The notes: generated by a model not told the origin, from the letters alone. Counted from the stretch's first letter, positions 8,316-17,250 are shown. The stretch is 64,000 nucleotides of DNA from Rhodococcus jostii NBRC 16295 (GCF_001894825.1 NZ_BCWY01000030.1:1-64000), one strand, 5' to 3'. Made by a program: numbers and translations.

Positions 8316-9236
8316 TCAGGTCCTGAGTTCACGTGGACGAGCGAACACATCCACCAGGGCACCGTTGCGCCACACCGTGATCTCGATCTGCCGGTCGATC
8401 GCGTCCTCGACCATCAACCGCTGAACCGCGGTCGTCGTCACGATCGGCTCGCCGTCGAGTTCGACCATGATGTCGCCCCGCTGCAGTCCCGCCTCGGCGG
8501 CCGGGCTGCCCCGGGAGATGCCGGCCACCTGCAACCCGGTCTTCGACCCGATCCGCGCCCGCAGCTTCGGAGGCAACGGGACCTGCATCCCCGCGATCCC
8601 CAACCAGGCCCGACGCACCCGCCCGGTCGATATCAACGCGGCGATGATCTGCCTGGTCGTCGAGTTGATCGGTACCGCCAGACCCACCCCGATCCCGGCG
8701 ACAGCGGTGTTCACCCCAACCAGCCGACCCGCGCTGTCGGCCAACGCGCCACCGCTGTTCCCCGGATTCAGCGCTGCATCGGTCTGGATCACCTCATCGA
8801 TCACCCGTCCCGACTCCGTCGGCAACGAACGCCCCAACGCAGACACGATGCCCGCCGTCACGCTGCCCGCCAGACCGAGCGGAGTCCCCAGCGCAACGAC
8901 CAGCTGTCCCACCCGCAGCAACGCGGCATCACCGAGTTCCACCGGAGTCGGAACATCGCCTCGGGCGCGCAGGACGGCCAGATCGGACAACGGGTCGCGC
9001 CCCACCACGTCGGTGCGAACCGTGGTCCCATCCGTGAACGCCGCCTCCGCCTCACTCGCACCGGCAACAACGTGCGCACTCGTCAACAGGAGCCGGTCCT
9101 CGGTGATCACCGTCGCACTTCCCGATCCGCTCCCCCGCGACGTGCGCACAACGAGGCTGGCCACGCTCGGCAACACGGCATCGGCGACCGAAATCACCGT
9201 CCTCGAGTACCCGTCCAACTCATCCAGCTCACCCAT
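8316..9236 (-). CDS. HtrA-like trypsin-type serine protease with PDZ domain, no signal peptide
   Basis: A 306-residue protease. The catalytic triad is visible as His55 (LLTSAHVV), Asp85 (DPLSDLAVL) and Ser161 (NPGNSGGAL); a PDZ domain occupies about residues 220-300 (GSPAAEAGLQRGDIMVELDG). HtrA/DegP proteases usually carry a signal peptide or membrane anchor; starting from ATG 9236 none is present, and upstream starts to 9386 add no hydrophobic segment, so a cytosolic location is likely. It may degrade or monitor damaged proteins. It ends convergently with the TIGR03086 gene and is divergent from the small gene at 9380. Confidence 0.8.
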   Translation of the reverse strand: MGELDELDGYSRTVISVADAVLPSVASLVVRTSRGSGSGSATVITEDRLLLTSAHVVAGASEAEAAFTDGTTVRTDVVGRDPLSDLAVLRARGDVPTPVELGDAALLRVGQLVVALGTPLGLAGSVTAGIVSALGRSLPTESGRVIDEVIQTDAALNPGNSGGALADSAGRLVGVNTAVAGIGVGLAVPINSTTRQIIAALISTGRVRRAWLGIAGMQVPLPPKLRARIGSKTGLQVAGISRGSPAAEAGLQRGDIMVELDGEPIVTTTAVQRLMVEDAIDRQIEITVWRNGALVDVFARPRELRT

Positions 9237-9379
9237 ACCCACTACAGCGCCGACCGACCACCATCTATGCCGCTGTTCGCTCCCAGCTGACGATCCGCCG
9301 GTGTCGGCCCGAAACGCTCCGCACGTTTCGTCCACGAGGGCTAACATCCCCGATCGTGACAACACTGCGCGGCGTGCCG

Positions 9380-9709
9380 ATGACATTTTTGCGTATTAAT
9401 TACCAATTACTGCGTATCCCTTTGCAATTGGTGGAGCACATCGCGATCACGCAACTCGATGAGCAGGCACCGACGCGCCTCGCCTACGAGCGATTGCTGA
9501 TTCAGTGTGATCGAGCAGCCGCCTACCTTCTGGGCGACGAGAACGCCGACGGCCGTGCGGCGGAACTGCACCGACATACGGCCGCCGTCCGGGTCGAAAT
9601 CGCCCGTCGACAACAGCGCGTGGATGCCACGAACGCGACGCTCCTCGATCTCCAGCGTGCACGATTTCACCAGCGCCGCCAAGCCCGAAGAGGCACCGAC
9701 CCGGCATGA
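9380..9709 (+). CDS. Hypothetical protein, helical
   Basis: A 109-residue protein that I do not recognise. The N-terminus (LLRIPLQLVEHIAI) is an amphipathic helix, and the rest is charged and helical, ending RRQARRGTDPA. A shorter related copy lies at 6694-6833, which supports real coding. The alternative GTG at 9356 would add eight residues. There is no good ribosome-binding site for either start. Function unknown. Confidence 0.55.
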   Translation: MTFLRINYQLLRIPLQLVEHIAITQLDEQAPTRLAYERLLIQCDRAAAYLLGDENADGRAAELHRHTAAVRVEIARRQQRVDATNATLLDLQRARFHQRRQARRGTDPA

Positions 9710-9943
9710 ACGTCCTCGAGTGACGGGGACAGGCTGACCGCTGCTTTACCGGTGCCCGAAAGGCAAGGTGGGGCGTTGAGCCTGTTCAGCCGCAAGCAGA
9801 GGTCGATCCGTGGCATTGTAAATACGGGCTGCTATCCAACCGTGAGTGTGGCGATGTTCGGCGCCGGCTCTACTCGGCTGGGCGACGTCCCGAAGTTCGT
9901 TGCAGAAGGCATGATCCGCAATCACTCGACGGGAGTTCAGCAC

Positions 9944-11350
9944 ATGGCAACGCACACCCACCTCGGGCACATCTTCCACATCGCCGGCGCGCCGAAAGTG
10001 ACCGAAGCCGCGGCCGCACTGGTATCGATCCCCGACGGCGCCCTCGTGCTCGACGACAGCGGGCGAATCGCGTTCTGCGGTGACCGAACCGAGATCCCGT
10101 CGGAATACGAGTCCGGCACTGTGCACGACCACCGGCCCGGTTTCCTGCTGCCGGGGTTCGTCGACACCCACATCCACTTCCCACAGACCTACGCCGGCGA
10201 TTCGTACGGCGGCGGCCAGCTGCTGGAGTGGCTGACCCTCTGCATGTTCCCGTCGGAGACGAAGTTCGCCGACCCGGAGTTCGCGCAGCAGGCCGCCGTC
10301 GAGTTCACCAACCGGCGCATCGCGGCGGGCACCACGGCCGCCATGGTGTTCGGGTCGGCGTTCCCGCATGCACAGGACGCGTTGTTCACGGAGACGAAGA
10401 AGGCCGGTCTGCGGATCGTCAGCGGTCGTGGAATTCAGACCGTCGGTGGCGAGACCGCTGAGCCGCTGATGACGTCCGAAGAAGACGCCATCCGGCTCAC
10501 CCGCGAAGAGATCGAGAAATGGCACGGCGCCGACACCGGCGATGTCGACACCGCATTGCTGCACGTCGCGATCATTCCGCGGTTCTCGTTGTCGGTGACG
10601 CCCGAGACTCTGAAGAACCTCGGGGAACTCTACGAGGAGGTGCGGGACCGCGGGGTCTACGTGCACTCCCACCTCAACGAGAACAATCGCCCTGGCACCG
10701 GCGAGGTCGACTCCACCAAACAGACCTATCAGGTGAACTCCTACCTGGACACCTACGACGGGAAGTTCCTGCCCGGCTCGGAAGTCGGCGGCAAGAGCCT
10801 GCTGGGCCGACGCACCATCCTCGCGCACTGCGTGCACTGTCAGGATGTCGAGCTCGAACGGATGGCCGAGACCGGTACGTCCGTCTCGCACTGCCCGATC
10901 TCGCAGCTGTTCCTGGGATCCGGAACGATGCCGTGGAAGCGCACCGTCGCCTCGGGCGTCAACATCTCGGTGGGAACCGATTTCGGCGGCGGCGACGAGT
11001 GGTTGATCCCACGAGTGCTCGGCGACGCGTTCAAGGTGCACATCACCGAATCCGGTGACGACGGGGTGTCGATGCATCCAGCCGAGATGCTGTTCGTCGG
11101 TACCCTCGGCGGCGCCAGGGCCCTCGACATGGAGAACCGGTTCGGCAATTTCGACGTCGGTAAGGAAGCCGACTTCGTCGTCGTCGATCCGTCCGGCACG
11201 CCGGCGCTTGCCGGACTGCTGCCCAACGCCGTTCGTGCCGCCGATCCCGACCTGGCGCGCGATCAGACTCTGTTCGCGCTGCTGATGGGGATACGCGATA
11301 CGTCGATTGCCGAGGTTTACGTCGCGGGTCGCCGAGCCGAGGCGTCCTAG
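9944..11350 (+). CDS. guaD: Guanine deaminase
   Basis: A 468-residue amidohydrolase. Metal-binding HTHIH appears at residues 76-78 (PGFVDTHIHFPQTYA), followed by family features LECLxFP-like LTLCMFPSE, VHSHLNEN, the histidine in ILAHCVHC, SHCPISQLFLGSG and the aspartate in SVGTDFGGG. These match guanine deaminase, which hydrolyses guanine to xanthine and ammonia for purine salvage or use as nitrogen source. ATG 9944 begins a normal-length protein; the frame extends to 9752 but without conserved sequence. The 234 bases before it (9710-9943) hold no other gene I can support. Confidence 0.88.
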   Translation: MATHTHLGHIFHIAGAPKVTEAAAALVSIPDGALVLDDSGRIAFCGDRTEIPSEYESGTVHDHRPGFLLPGFVDTHIHFPQTYAGDSYGGGQLLEWLTLCMFPSETKFADPEFAQQAAVEFTNRRIAAGTTAAMVFGSAFPHAQDALFTETKKAGLRIVSGRGIQTVGGETAEPLMTSEEDAIRLTREEIEKWHGADTGDVDTALLHVAIIPRFSLSVTPETLKNLGELYEEVRDRGVYVHSHLNENNRPGTGEVDSTKQTYQVNSYLDTYDGKFLPGSEVGGKSLLGRRTILAHCVHCQDVELERMAETGTSVSHCPISQLFLGSGTMPWKRTVASGVNISVGTDFGGGDEWLIPRVLGDAFKVHITESGDDGVSMHPAEMLFVGTLGGARALDMENRFGNFDVGKEADFVVVDPSGTPALAGLLPNAVRAADPDLARDQTLFALLMGIRDTSIAEVYVAGRRAEAS

Positions 11351-11354
11351 ACGA

Positions 11355-11409
11355 CGGCCACGGCGGTCCGGCACAGGTCTTCGAGACCTGTTGCCCGGCG
11401 CCGTGGCCG
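11355..11409. terminator. Nested bidirectional hairpin between guaD and lipoprotein gene
   Basis: Outer arms CGGCCACGGC (11355-11364) and GCCGTGGCCG (11400-11409) are perfectly complementary. Inside lies a second perfect hairpin, ACAGGTCT-TCG-AGACCTGT (11373-11391). It sits between the 3' ends of two convergent genes, so it can terminate both transcripts. No long T-run follows, as is common in actinobacteria. Confidence 0.75.
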
Positions 11410-11428
11410 ACTCGCAAACAACTGCGCG

Positions 11429-11902
11429 TCAGCCCTGGGGGTTCACCGACGAATGATGGTTGGCGATGAGCCAATTTCCATTTTCATACCGATAGACCCA
11501 CGTTACCCGGGCCTCCACGTCCTGACCGTTGGCATTGATGACCCAGCGGCCCACGTTGTATGCGAGGTTGCACTCCGAATACTTGAAGCTTTCCTCCATC
11601 CGGCTCGTGGGATTCGTCTTGATCAGGTTGACGAAATACTCCGTTATCTCCTCCGGAGTGTCGGCGATCGGTACCGAAAGAGTCGGCAGCAGAACGGCGT
11701 CCGACCGGTACAGAGCGGCTACCTTGCTCGCGTCCCCGGATTGCAGCGCATCATCCCATTTCGTAAAGAGCGCATCCAGCTCGCTGTCGGTCGCGCGGAC
11801 GCAATTGTCGTCATCTGCCGCGGAATTGGCAGACGAACACGAGACCGCGGAAACTGCCAACGCGATAATCGCAAAACCCAAGCCGAACGGTTTGGCATTC
11901 AT
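11429..11902 (-). CDS. Lipoprotein with SnoaL/DUF4440-like (SgcJ/EcaC type) domain
   Basis: A 157-residue exported protein. Residues 1-22 form a lipoprotein signal with lipobox VSAVSC (Cys22). The rest matches the SnoaL-like fold of the SgcJ/EcaC group: FTKWDDALQSGDASKVAALYRSDAVLLPTLS, then ITEYFVNLIK and a closing TWVYRYENGNWLIANHHSS. The fold binds small molecules, and catalysis is not established. ATG 11902 has GGAGG seven bases upstream; the earlier frame start at 11944 would place the signal internally. Confidence 0.75.
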   Translation of the reverse strand: MNAKPFGLGFAIIALAVSAVSCSSANSAADDDNCVRATDSELDALFTKWDDALQSGDASKVAALYRSDAVLLPTLSVPIADTPEEITEYFVNLIKTNPTSRMEESFKYSECNLAYNVGRWVINANGQDVEARVTWVYRYENGNWLIANHHSSVNPQG

Positions 11903-12255
11903 ACCAACCTCCGCTGAGAAAGGTGCGTAAGGGACTGGCCCCACGAGCCAATAAAGCGTAACCCCGGGACCATGCGTTCCGGACTGAATCTCTCGGGAAG
12001 GCGAGGAGCAGGCCGATCACCTGGAATTGCGTGCATGACAGCGTATTACCGAATCCGCCGTGTACCGGCCTCGTTCACACACCCTGACAGGACTGGGATT
12101 TGTCATCACCCCAGTTCACAGCCCCGGCATACACCCCACGATCCGGTAACCCGGCCCGTATTCTCTTAGTCTGGAAGTGACAAATGCGCAGGAGGTCTCC
12201 CCCGTGGGTGGACGAGAAGTGCGCTGGGGAAACCCGGATATCAAGGAGCGAAACC

Positions 12256-12936
12256 ATGCCGATGGCACCGTTCGACCCCATTACCGCGATCTACACTCCC
12301 GCACACGCCTGGATGTACGAGACCATCGTGGCACCGGCGGTCTACCACTCGCGCCACGTCATCGACGAGCATTTTCTGCCGCATCTCCCACCGAACTCCC
12401 ACGTTCTGGACGTCGGATCGGGCGGAGCATTGTTCACGAAGTACATCGCTGACCAGCGTCCCGACGTGCACATCATCGGTCTCGATCTTTCGCAGCCCCA
12501 GATCAAGCGCGCGATCAAACGTATGCGTAACTACGGTGACCGTGTCCGCTTCGAAGTGGGCGACGCCACGGAACTCGACTTCGCAGACCAGACCTTCGAC
12601 GGCGTGATCAGCTATGGCTCCATCAAACACTGGTCGTCGCGTGAGGCGGGACTCGCCGAGTGTATGCGCGTCCTCAAGCCGGGTGGCCCGCTGCTGATCA
12701 CCGACGCGGACCGAAGCACGAGTTTCGAGGACGCCGAGAAGTTCGTCGAGAACTACAAGGTGCCGCGCTGCCTCGGAAGCATCAACCTCGCGATCTTCCA
12801 CACCTGGATCGCCGGTCGCTCCATCGATCTCTCGGAGGCGCGGGATCTCGCGAGCCGACTCGATCTCGTCGACGAGAACGTGTCCCGCATTGCCGAGATG
12901 CCGCTCGTCATGATCTCTGGACGGCGGCCTGCGTGA
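12256..12936 (+). CDS. Class I SAM-dependent methyltransferase
   Basis: A 226-residue protein with motif I VLDVGSGG at residues 50-57, an acidic residue ending the second strand (IIGLDLSQPQIKRA), a motif near DATELDF, and MRVLKPGGPLLITDAD for the late strand. This is the Methyltransf_11 pattern; substrate unknown. ATG 12256 has AAGGAG nine bases upstream. It stands alone between the lipoprotein gene (divergent) and a convergent oxidoreductase gene. Confidence 0.8.
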   Translation: MPMAPFDPITAIYTPAHAWMYETIVAPAVYHSRHVIDEHFLPHLPPNSHVLDVGSGGALFTKYIADQRPDVHIIGLDLSQPQIKRAIKRMRNYGDRVRFEVGDATELDFADQTFDGVISYGSIKHWSSREAGLAECMRVLKPGGPLLITDADRSTSFEDAEKFVENYKVPRCLGSINLAIFHTWIAGRSIDLSEARDLASRLDLVDENVSRIAEMPLVMISGRRPA

Positions 12937-13009
12937 ACGGGGATCGTCCATTTGCGATCATCGACGTGGCGAACTCGAGGACCTCGACTGGCACGTCGTC
13001 GATCGAAGG

Positions 13010-14173
13010 TCAGCGCACGTCGATCCAGGCGCTCGATGCGATCGATGCCGTGATGGCGTCGAGGGTTTCGGCCGCGGCCACGGCGTCGGCGATCGTTGCG
13101 CCCTGGGGCTTTCCGTTGACGATCGAGGTGATGAAGTTGTTGCCCTCGATCACCTTGAGGTCGTCGTAGCTCATCGATGACGCGGAACCCGGCTGGAAGC
13201 GGGCGTACGCTCCGGCATCGGGGCCCACCCACACCGTCGTGATCGACTGGTCCTGGTATTTGCTCCCGAGGCTCGTGCCGAGTTCGTTCATCCGGCGGAA
13301 GTCCCAGTACACGGCGCCCTTGGTGCCGTGGATCTCGAATCCGTAATTGTTCTGCTCGCCGACGGCCACGCGGCTGGCGTCCAGCGTTACCCGCCCGCCC
13401 GAGGACAGGCGGACCAGTGCGCTGACGAAGTCGTCGTTCTCCACCGCGCCGTACTTACCGCCGGTGGCGCGGGCATGTCCGCTGGTGGCACCCGTCGGGA
13501 TGGCACGCTGCGGGATGAAGATGGCCGTGTCGGCGACCACGGCGTCGATGTCTCCGAGCAGGTATCGGACCAGGTCGACGCCGTGCGAGGCAAGATCGCC
13601 GAGAACTCCCGACCCACCGCGTGCGTTCTCGTAACGCCAGCTCAGCGCACCGTCGGGATGCGCGGCGTAGTCGCTGAGGAACCGGAACCGCGAATGTGTG
13701 ATGGTGCCCAGTTCGCCCGACGCGATGAGATCCCGCGCCATCGCGACGGCGGGTGCGTGGCGGTAGTTGAAACCGACGGTTGACTGGACGCCGGCCTTCT
13801 CGACTGCAGCAGCAACGGCTTTGGCGTCGTCGGACGACAGGCCGACCGGCTTCTCGATCCAGATGTGCTTTCCCGCCTCGGCCATCGCGACGCCGATCTC
13901 GCGGTGCAGGAAGTTGGGTGCGGTGATGCTGACCGCATCGATGTTCTCGTCGGCGGCGATGTCGCGCCAGTTCGTCAGCGCTGCGCCGAATCCGAACTGG
14001 GCCGCGGCTTCCTCGGCGCGTCCGGGTACCTCGTCGGCGACAGCGGCAAGCCGGATGGACGGCACTTCGGGGAAGTGCTGACGCTGACGCAGATACGCGT
14101 TCGTGTGCACTCGGCCCATCCAGCCGAATCCGGCGACCGATACTGCGATTTCGGTGGGGTTGACGTTGGTCAA
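13010..14173 (-). CDS. Gfo/Idh/MocA family oxidoreductase
   Basis: A 387-residue NAD(P)-dependent dehydrogenase. The N-terminal Rossmann fold shows VAGFGWMGRVHTNAYL (residues about 13-28); then TAPNFLHREIGVAMAEAGKHIWIEKPVGLS contains the EKP motif typical of the family, whose lysine contributes to catalysis. The C-terminal half has the sugar-binding sheet wording GGSGVLGDLASHGVDLVRYLLG. Substrates of the family are mostly sugars, inositols and their derivatives. The next gene upstream on the same strand is 330 bases away, so co-transcription is uncertain. Confidence 0.85.
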   Translation of the reverse strand: MTNVNPTEIAVSVAGFGWMGRVHTNAYLRQRQHFPEVPSIRLAAVADEVPGRAEEAAAQFGFGAALTNWRDIAADENIDAVSITAPNFLHREIGVAMAEAGKHIWIEKPVGLSSDDAKAVAAAVEKAGVQSTVGFNYRHAPAVAMARDLIASGELGTITHSRFRFLSDYAAHPDGALSWRYENARGGSGVLGDLASHGVDLVRYLLGDIDAVVADTAIFIPQRAIPTGATSGHARATGGKYGAVENDDFVSALVRLSSGGRVTLDASRVAVGEQNNYGFEIHGTKGAVYWDFRRMNELGTSLGSKYQDQSITTVWVGPDAGAYARFQPGSASSMSYDDLKVIEGNNFITSIVNGKPQGATIADAVAAAETLDAITASIASSAWIDVR

Positions 14174-14503
14174 GATCGACTCCGGAACTGATCGGCGCGG
14201 CAGGTGTCTTCACGACAGTGCTGCGCGCCGAGTGAGAAGTCAACCATTTGTGCTGACAAAGTATCTCTCGAGGTGATTTTGATGGCTTTCTGGTCCTTTC
14301 GGCTTCTCGACTCCCGGGCGTCGACGAGGTCGGGGAACGTGTCGGCGCCGTCGTGCCGATGCCGATCTACGTCTGGAACGACGCGAACGGGCATCGCTGT
14401 CGGGACGCCGTCTCCAGCCGTTCAGTGTCGACCCTCGAGCGGCAAGGGAGTGTGGGTAGGCAGCACGGACGTCTGTGCCGTCATCACAGATGAATCGTCC
14501 GGT
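14174..14503. other. Intergenic region with a possible coding remnant
   Basis: This 330-base gap separates two reverse-strand genes. On the forward strand at about 14310-14400 one frame reads PGVDEVGERVGAVVPMPIYV followed by WNDANGHRCRDAV, which looks protein-like but has no good start and runs into non-protein-like sequence. It may be a decayed gene end or chance. The part nearest 14174 should hold the promoter of the oxidoreductase gene. Confidence 0.3.
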
Positions 14504-15424
14504 TCACTGTGGATCGATCCTGCGTGCGACGACGATGCCGGGATCCATTGCCGTCGAGTGAGCGGTCGGCACGAACCGGCTTCGCCCTTGCGACATCGTC
14601 AAATGCCCTGCCGTCGGCGGAGGGTAGTGCGAGCCCAGGATCGTGGTACCGGCATCGGCATGCTCGGCGAGCAGCCGCCGCCTCGTTGCAGTCGACTGAA
14701 CCGCATCGACGTCCGAGTCCTGCGCCCAGCCGGGCTCAGCCCACTGCACAGGATGCGAGGCACAATCACCGGTGATGAGTGCTCGCTGACCTTGCGAGCC
14801 GATGTGCACCGACACGTGGCCCCTCGTATGGCCCGGAGTCGACTCCAGCCACACGCTTTCACAGACGCGGTGGTCCAGCGGAACCGGATCGACCACGCCC
14901 GCCTCGATGAGGGTGTGCATCGACTCCCGCGAACACAGAGTGGGAATCTCGGCAGCGCGTTGCTCCTTCCAGGCGGCGAGCGCCGGTTCGGCGAACAGGT
15001 ACCGCGCATTGGGGAAGGTCGGGATGACACTGCCTCCGTCCCGCATCGTGTTCCAGCCGACGTGATCGAAGTGCAGGTGCGTGCACACAACGACATCGAC
15101 CGACTCACGTTCGAAGCCGACGGCGGCCAGACTATCGAGGAACTCCCGACCCGGCACAGCCATCGATGCCCACGCTTCCGGCGGCTCCCGCCCCGTGCAG
15201 GTGTCCACGACGATCCTCTTGCCGTCCGCTTCCACGAGGAACGATTGCACAGCCACGAGTAAGTTGCCTGACTCGTCCATGAAGTCGGGGTAGAGCCAGT
15301 CTCGGTGCCGTTCCAACTCCTGTGCACTGGGCACGGCGAGCAGGACATCGGCGGGGAAAGCGAATATCATCTCGACGATCGAGATGACCGCGACCTCACC
15401 GAACGTCCACCCTGACGAGTTCAT
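14504..15424 (-). CDS. MBL-fold metallohydrolase
   Basis: A 306-residue metallo-beta-lactamase-fold protein. The zinc motif THLHFDHVGW is at about residues 115-124, with a later ligand in TPGHTRGHVSVHI and in LITGDCASHP. The arrangement resembles quorum-quenching lactonases and other MBL hydrolases, including those with a long N-terminal extension. Substrate unknown. ATG 15424 gives usual length. The flanking genes on the same strand are distant, so it is probably monocistronic. Confidence 0.82.
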   Translation of the reverse strand: MNSSGWTFGEVAVISIVEMIFAFPADVLLAVPSAQELERHRDWLYPDFMDESGNLLVAVQSFLVEADGKRIVVDTCTGREPPEAWASMAVPGREFLDSLAAVGFERESVDVVVCTHLHFDHVGWNTMRDGGSVIPTFPNARYLFAEPALAAWKEQRAAEIPTLCSRESMHTLIEAGVVDPVPLDHRVCESVWLESTPGHTRGHVSVHIGSQGQRALITGDCASHPVQWAEPGWAQDSDVDAVQSTATRRRLLAEHADAGTTILGSHYPPPTAGHLTMSQGRSRFVPTAHSTAMDPGIVVARRIDPQ

Positions 15425-15485
15425 GCCCTACCTTCCGCCTCCCCGTCGCCACCCATTTCGAACACGGGCATTCGTGGAAGACCCT

Positions 15486-15521
15486 GCCCCGAGCCGTCCC
15501 CCGAGGGGGAAGACTCGGGGC
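15486..15521 (-). terminator. Hairpin downstream of the FVD-P pair
   Basis: GCCCCGAG (15486-15493) pairs with CTCGGGGC (15514-15521), and CCCC with GGGG pairs inside. It lies 23 bases beyond the stop of the 15544-16041 gene on the reverse strand and before the MBL gene, so it probably ends the two-gene transcript. Confidence 0.6.
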
Positions 15522-15543
15522 GGATTCGCTTGCGACTCTTCCC

Positions 15544-16041
15544 TCAGACCGCAAGCAACCGCTGGAAGAACTCGCGGTAGCGCTTCAGTGCGAGACGAAG
15601 ATCCTCGGTGGAGCCCTCTTCGCCGCGGGCCCACTGCTCCTCGAGCCGCGAACGTGCCTCCGAGAAGCCGGTCGTCAGCCGGTCTACGACGTCCGACACG
15701 AGGCCGTCGGCCTTCTGGACACACTCTCGGGGATCATCGACGAAGCTCGACTGAACCTCGTCCCAGCGCAAGCGGAGAACCAAAAGCTCGTCCTCAGCGA
15801 AAAGAGACTGTCCAGCAGACGATTCGGCTTTCTCGGCCGGCGGTCGAGTCCCCTCAGCGGCAGGGACGGGGAGCTCGTCCGAGGGCCTCGTCGGCTCGGT
15901 CGAACCGGCGGTCTCGGTCGTACCCGTGGTCCCGGTCGAACCCGTGGTCCCGGTCGAACCCGTGGTCCCGGTCGAACCCGTGGTCCCGGTCGGTTCCAGC
16001 GTCGGGCTGGTGTTCTCGGGTTGCTGGTCCTGGGTTGTCAT
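15544..16041 (-). CDS. Hypothetical protein with TGSTGT repeat and FVD-P module
   Basis: A 165-residue protein in two parts. Residues about 15-50 are a threonine/glycine/serine-rich low-complexity stretch encoded by an 18-base tandem repeat. Residues about 85-165 form a helical module (LRWDEVQSSFVDDPRECVQKADGL) that recurs in the neighbouring protein 16038-16610 (SWRTVQIEFVDNPSSAVGAADRL). It has no signal peptide or membrane helix, so it is probably cytosolic, perhaps working with the membrane-anchored neighbour. Its ATG overlaps the neighbour's stop (ATGA), indicating coupled translation. Function unknown. Confidence 0.6.
   Translation of the reverse strand: MTTQDQQPENTSPTLEPTGTTGSTGTTGSTGTTGSTGTTGTTETAGSTEPTRPSDELPVPAAEGTRPPAEKAESSAGQSLFAEDELLVLRLRWDEVQSSFVDDPRECVQKADGLVSDVVDRLTTGFSEARSRLEEQWARGEEGSTEDLRLALKRYREFFQRLLAV
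15923..15993. repeat. 18-base tandem repeat, about 3.9 copies
   Basis: The unit CCCGTGGTCCCGGTCGAA is repeated at 15923, 15941, 15959 and (last copy incomplete) 15977. The copies are identical and the unit length is divisible by three, so copy-number change would lengthen or shorten the TGSTGT stretch without breaking the frame. Confidence 0.9.
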
Positions 16042-16610
16042 GCGCGCGTCTCCTTCGGCTTGTCTGTGTTCTCATCCGTCTCGAGCAATTTCTCGAAGAG
16101 CGCGCGGTAATGCACGAACGCCTCGCGCTGGTCCTCCGTGCCGACGTCGCCCCGCTCCTGCGACAGAAAGATGCTGTGCGCCGTCCGGTAGTTCTCGACA
16201 ACCTTCGGGTGGTCTACCGAGATGTCAGCCGCCCGCTGATCGAAGTCGTCGATCGGGTAGCCGCGCTCACGCATCACGTGGATCACGAGCCGGTCCGCAG
16301 CGCCGACGGCGCTCGACGGATTGTCGACGAACTCGATCTGCACCGTCCGCCAGGAATCGGCAAACTTCGCCTGCGCTTCGGGCGACAACGGGACGATGTC
16401 GAGCTTCTCCCGCTTTCGTTCGCGCGCGGCGAGCTCGTCCTCCGCGGCGCTTTGTTCGCCGACCTGTCCGACCGTCCGGTCGTACTCGGGACCGAACCGT
16501 CCCTTCAGCCGTTCGGTCCTCTTTCGACTGCTCACCGAGCGGGCAACGATGACCGCCAGCACGGCGATCACCACGACCGCCGCGATCAAGATCCATCCCC
16601 AAACAGGCAT
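16038..16610 (-). CDS. Membrane-anchored protein with FVD-P module
   Basis: A 190-residue protein with one N-terminal membrane helix (residues about 4-24, WGWILIAAVVVIAVLAVIVA), then a basic stretch, a conserved region ERKREKLDIVPLSPEAQAKFADSW, and the FVD-P helical module shared with the downstream gene. The most likely topology places the soluble part in the cytoplasm, given the positive residues after the helix. I do not know a function. It is the first gene of a two-gene operon and is divergent from the secreted-protein gene at 16751. Confidence 0.65.
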   Translation of the reverse strand: MPVWGWILIAAVVVIAVLAVIVARSVSSRKRTERLKGRFGPEYDRTVGQVGEQSAAEDELAARERKREKLDIVPLSPEAQAKFADSWRTVQIEFVDNPSSAVGAADRLVIHVMRERGYPIDDFDQRAADISVDHPKVVENYRTAHSIFLSQERGDVGTEDQREAFVHYRALFEKLLETDENTDKPKETRA

Positions 16611-16750
16611 CCTTCAGACCTCCTCGTCCCTCGATGGGATACCCCGATTGGCTCCTGCGGAAAACGGCAATTGCGCCGACGAGGACAGCGGAGGCACATT
16701 CGGTGGTACGCCCGGCTAACGTCCGCAACTCGCAGCCGTATATACCGCGT

Positions 16751-17221
16751 ATGAATCCTTCAGTGAAGCGAGCCGCCGGCATGCTCGTCGCCGTTGCGGC
16801 CGCGCTCCTCGCGTTCGCGACACCCGCGCAGGCAGACTCCCCCGCCCCCGTCTACTTCCGCGTGGGCAACGTCCACTGCTCGATCGCACCCGACGACAGC
16901 GTGGGATGTGACCTGCCGCAACCGGTACCGATGGACTTCCCGATCCTCGGCGAGTTCGGGCTGCCGTGGCTGGGACCCGTCCAACACGTCGCTATCGATG
17001 TTCCCTGGCTCCCGGCACACCCCACCTATCCGTTCGGCACCCCGTTCACCCGGCCCGGTGGCAACCCCGACATCGCCGAGGTCGCCACCAGCCAGACCAT
17101 GTACCAGAAGACGATCACCCGCGGGGGAACCACCTGCCTCGCAGGTTTCATGGGCGACGTCACCTGCACCACGAAGGGGCACAGCTTCGTCGTCACCGTG
17201 TACGGAATCCACGCCCACTGA
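16751..17221 (+). CDS. Secreted hypothetical protein
   Basis: A 156-residue protein with a clear Sec signal peptide (MNPSVKRAAGMLVAVAAALL then AFATPAQA, cleavage expected after residue 28 or 29). The mature part contains four cysteines (two near VHCSI and VGCDL, two near TCLAG and VTCTT), which could form disulfides outside the cell. Many actinobacterial secreted proteins of this size look alike; function unknown. ATG 16751 is chosen because it begins the signal peptide. It is convergent with the reverse transcriptase gene, 30 bases away. Confidence 0.65.
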   Translation: MNPSVKRAAGMLVAVAAALLAFATPAQADSPAPVYFRVGNVHCSIAPDDSVGCDLPQPVPMDFPILGEFGLPWLGPVQHVAIDVPWLPAHPTYPFGTPFTRPGGNPDIAEVATSQTMYQKTITRGGTTCLAGFMGDVTCTTKGHSFVVTVYGIHAH

Positions 17222-17250
17222 TCTCCCGTACCACCTGATGCGAGACGCAC

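Noticed and set aside
15923-15993. CRISPR-like array
   Set aside because: The repeats are directly adjacent with no spacers and encode part of a protein.
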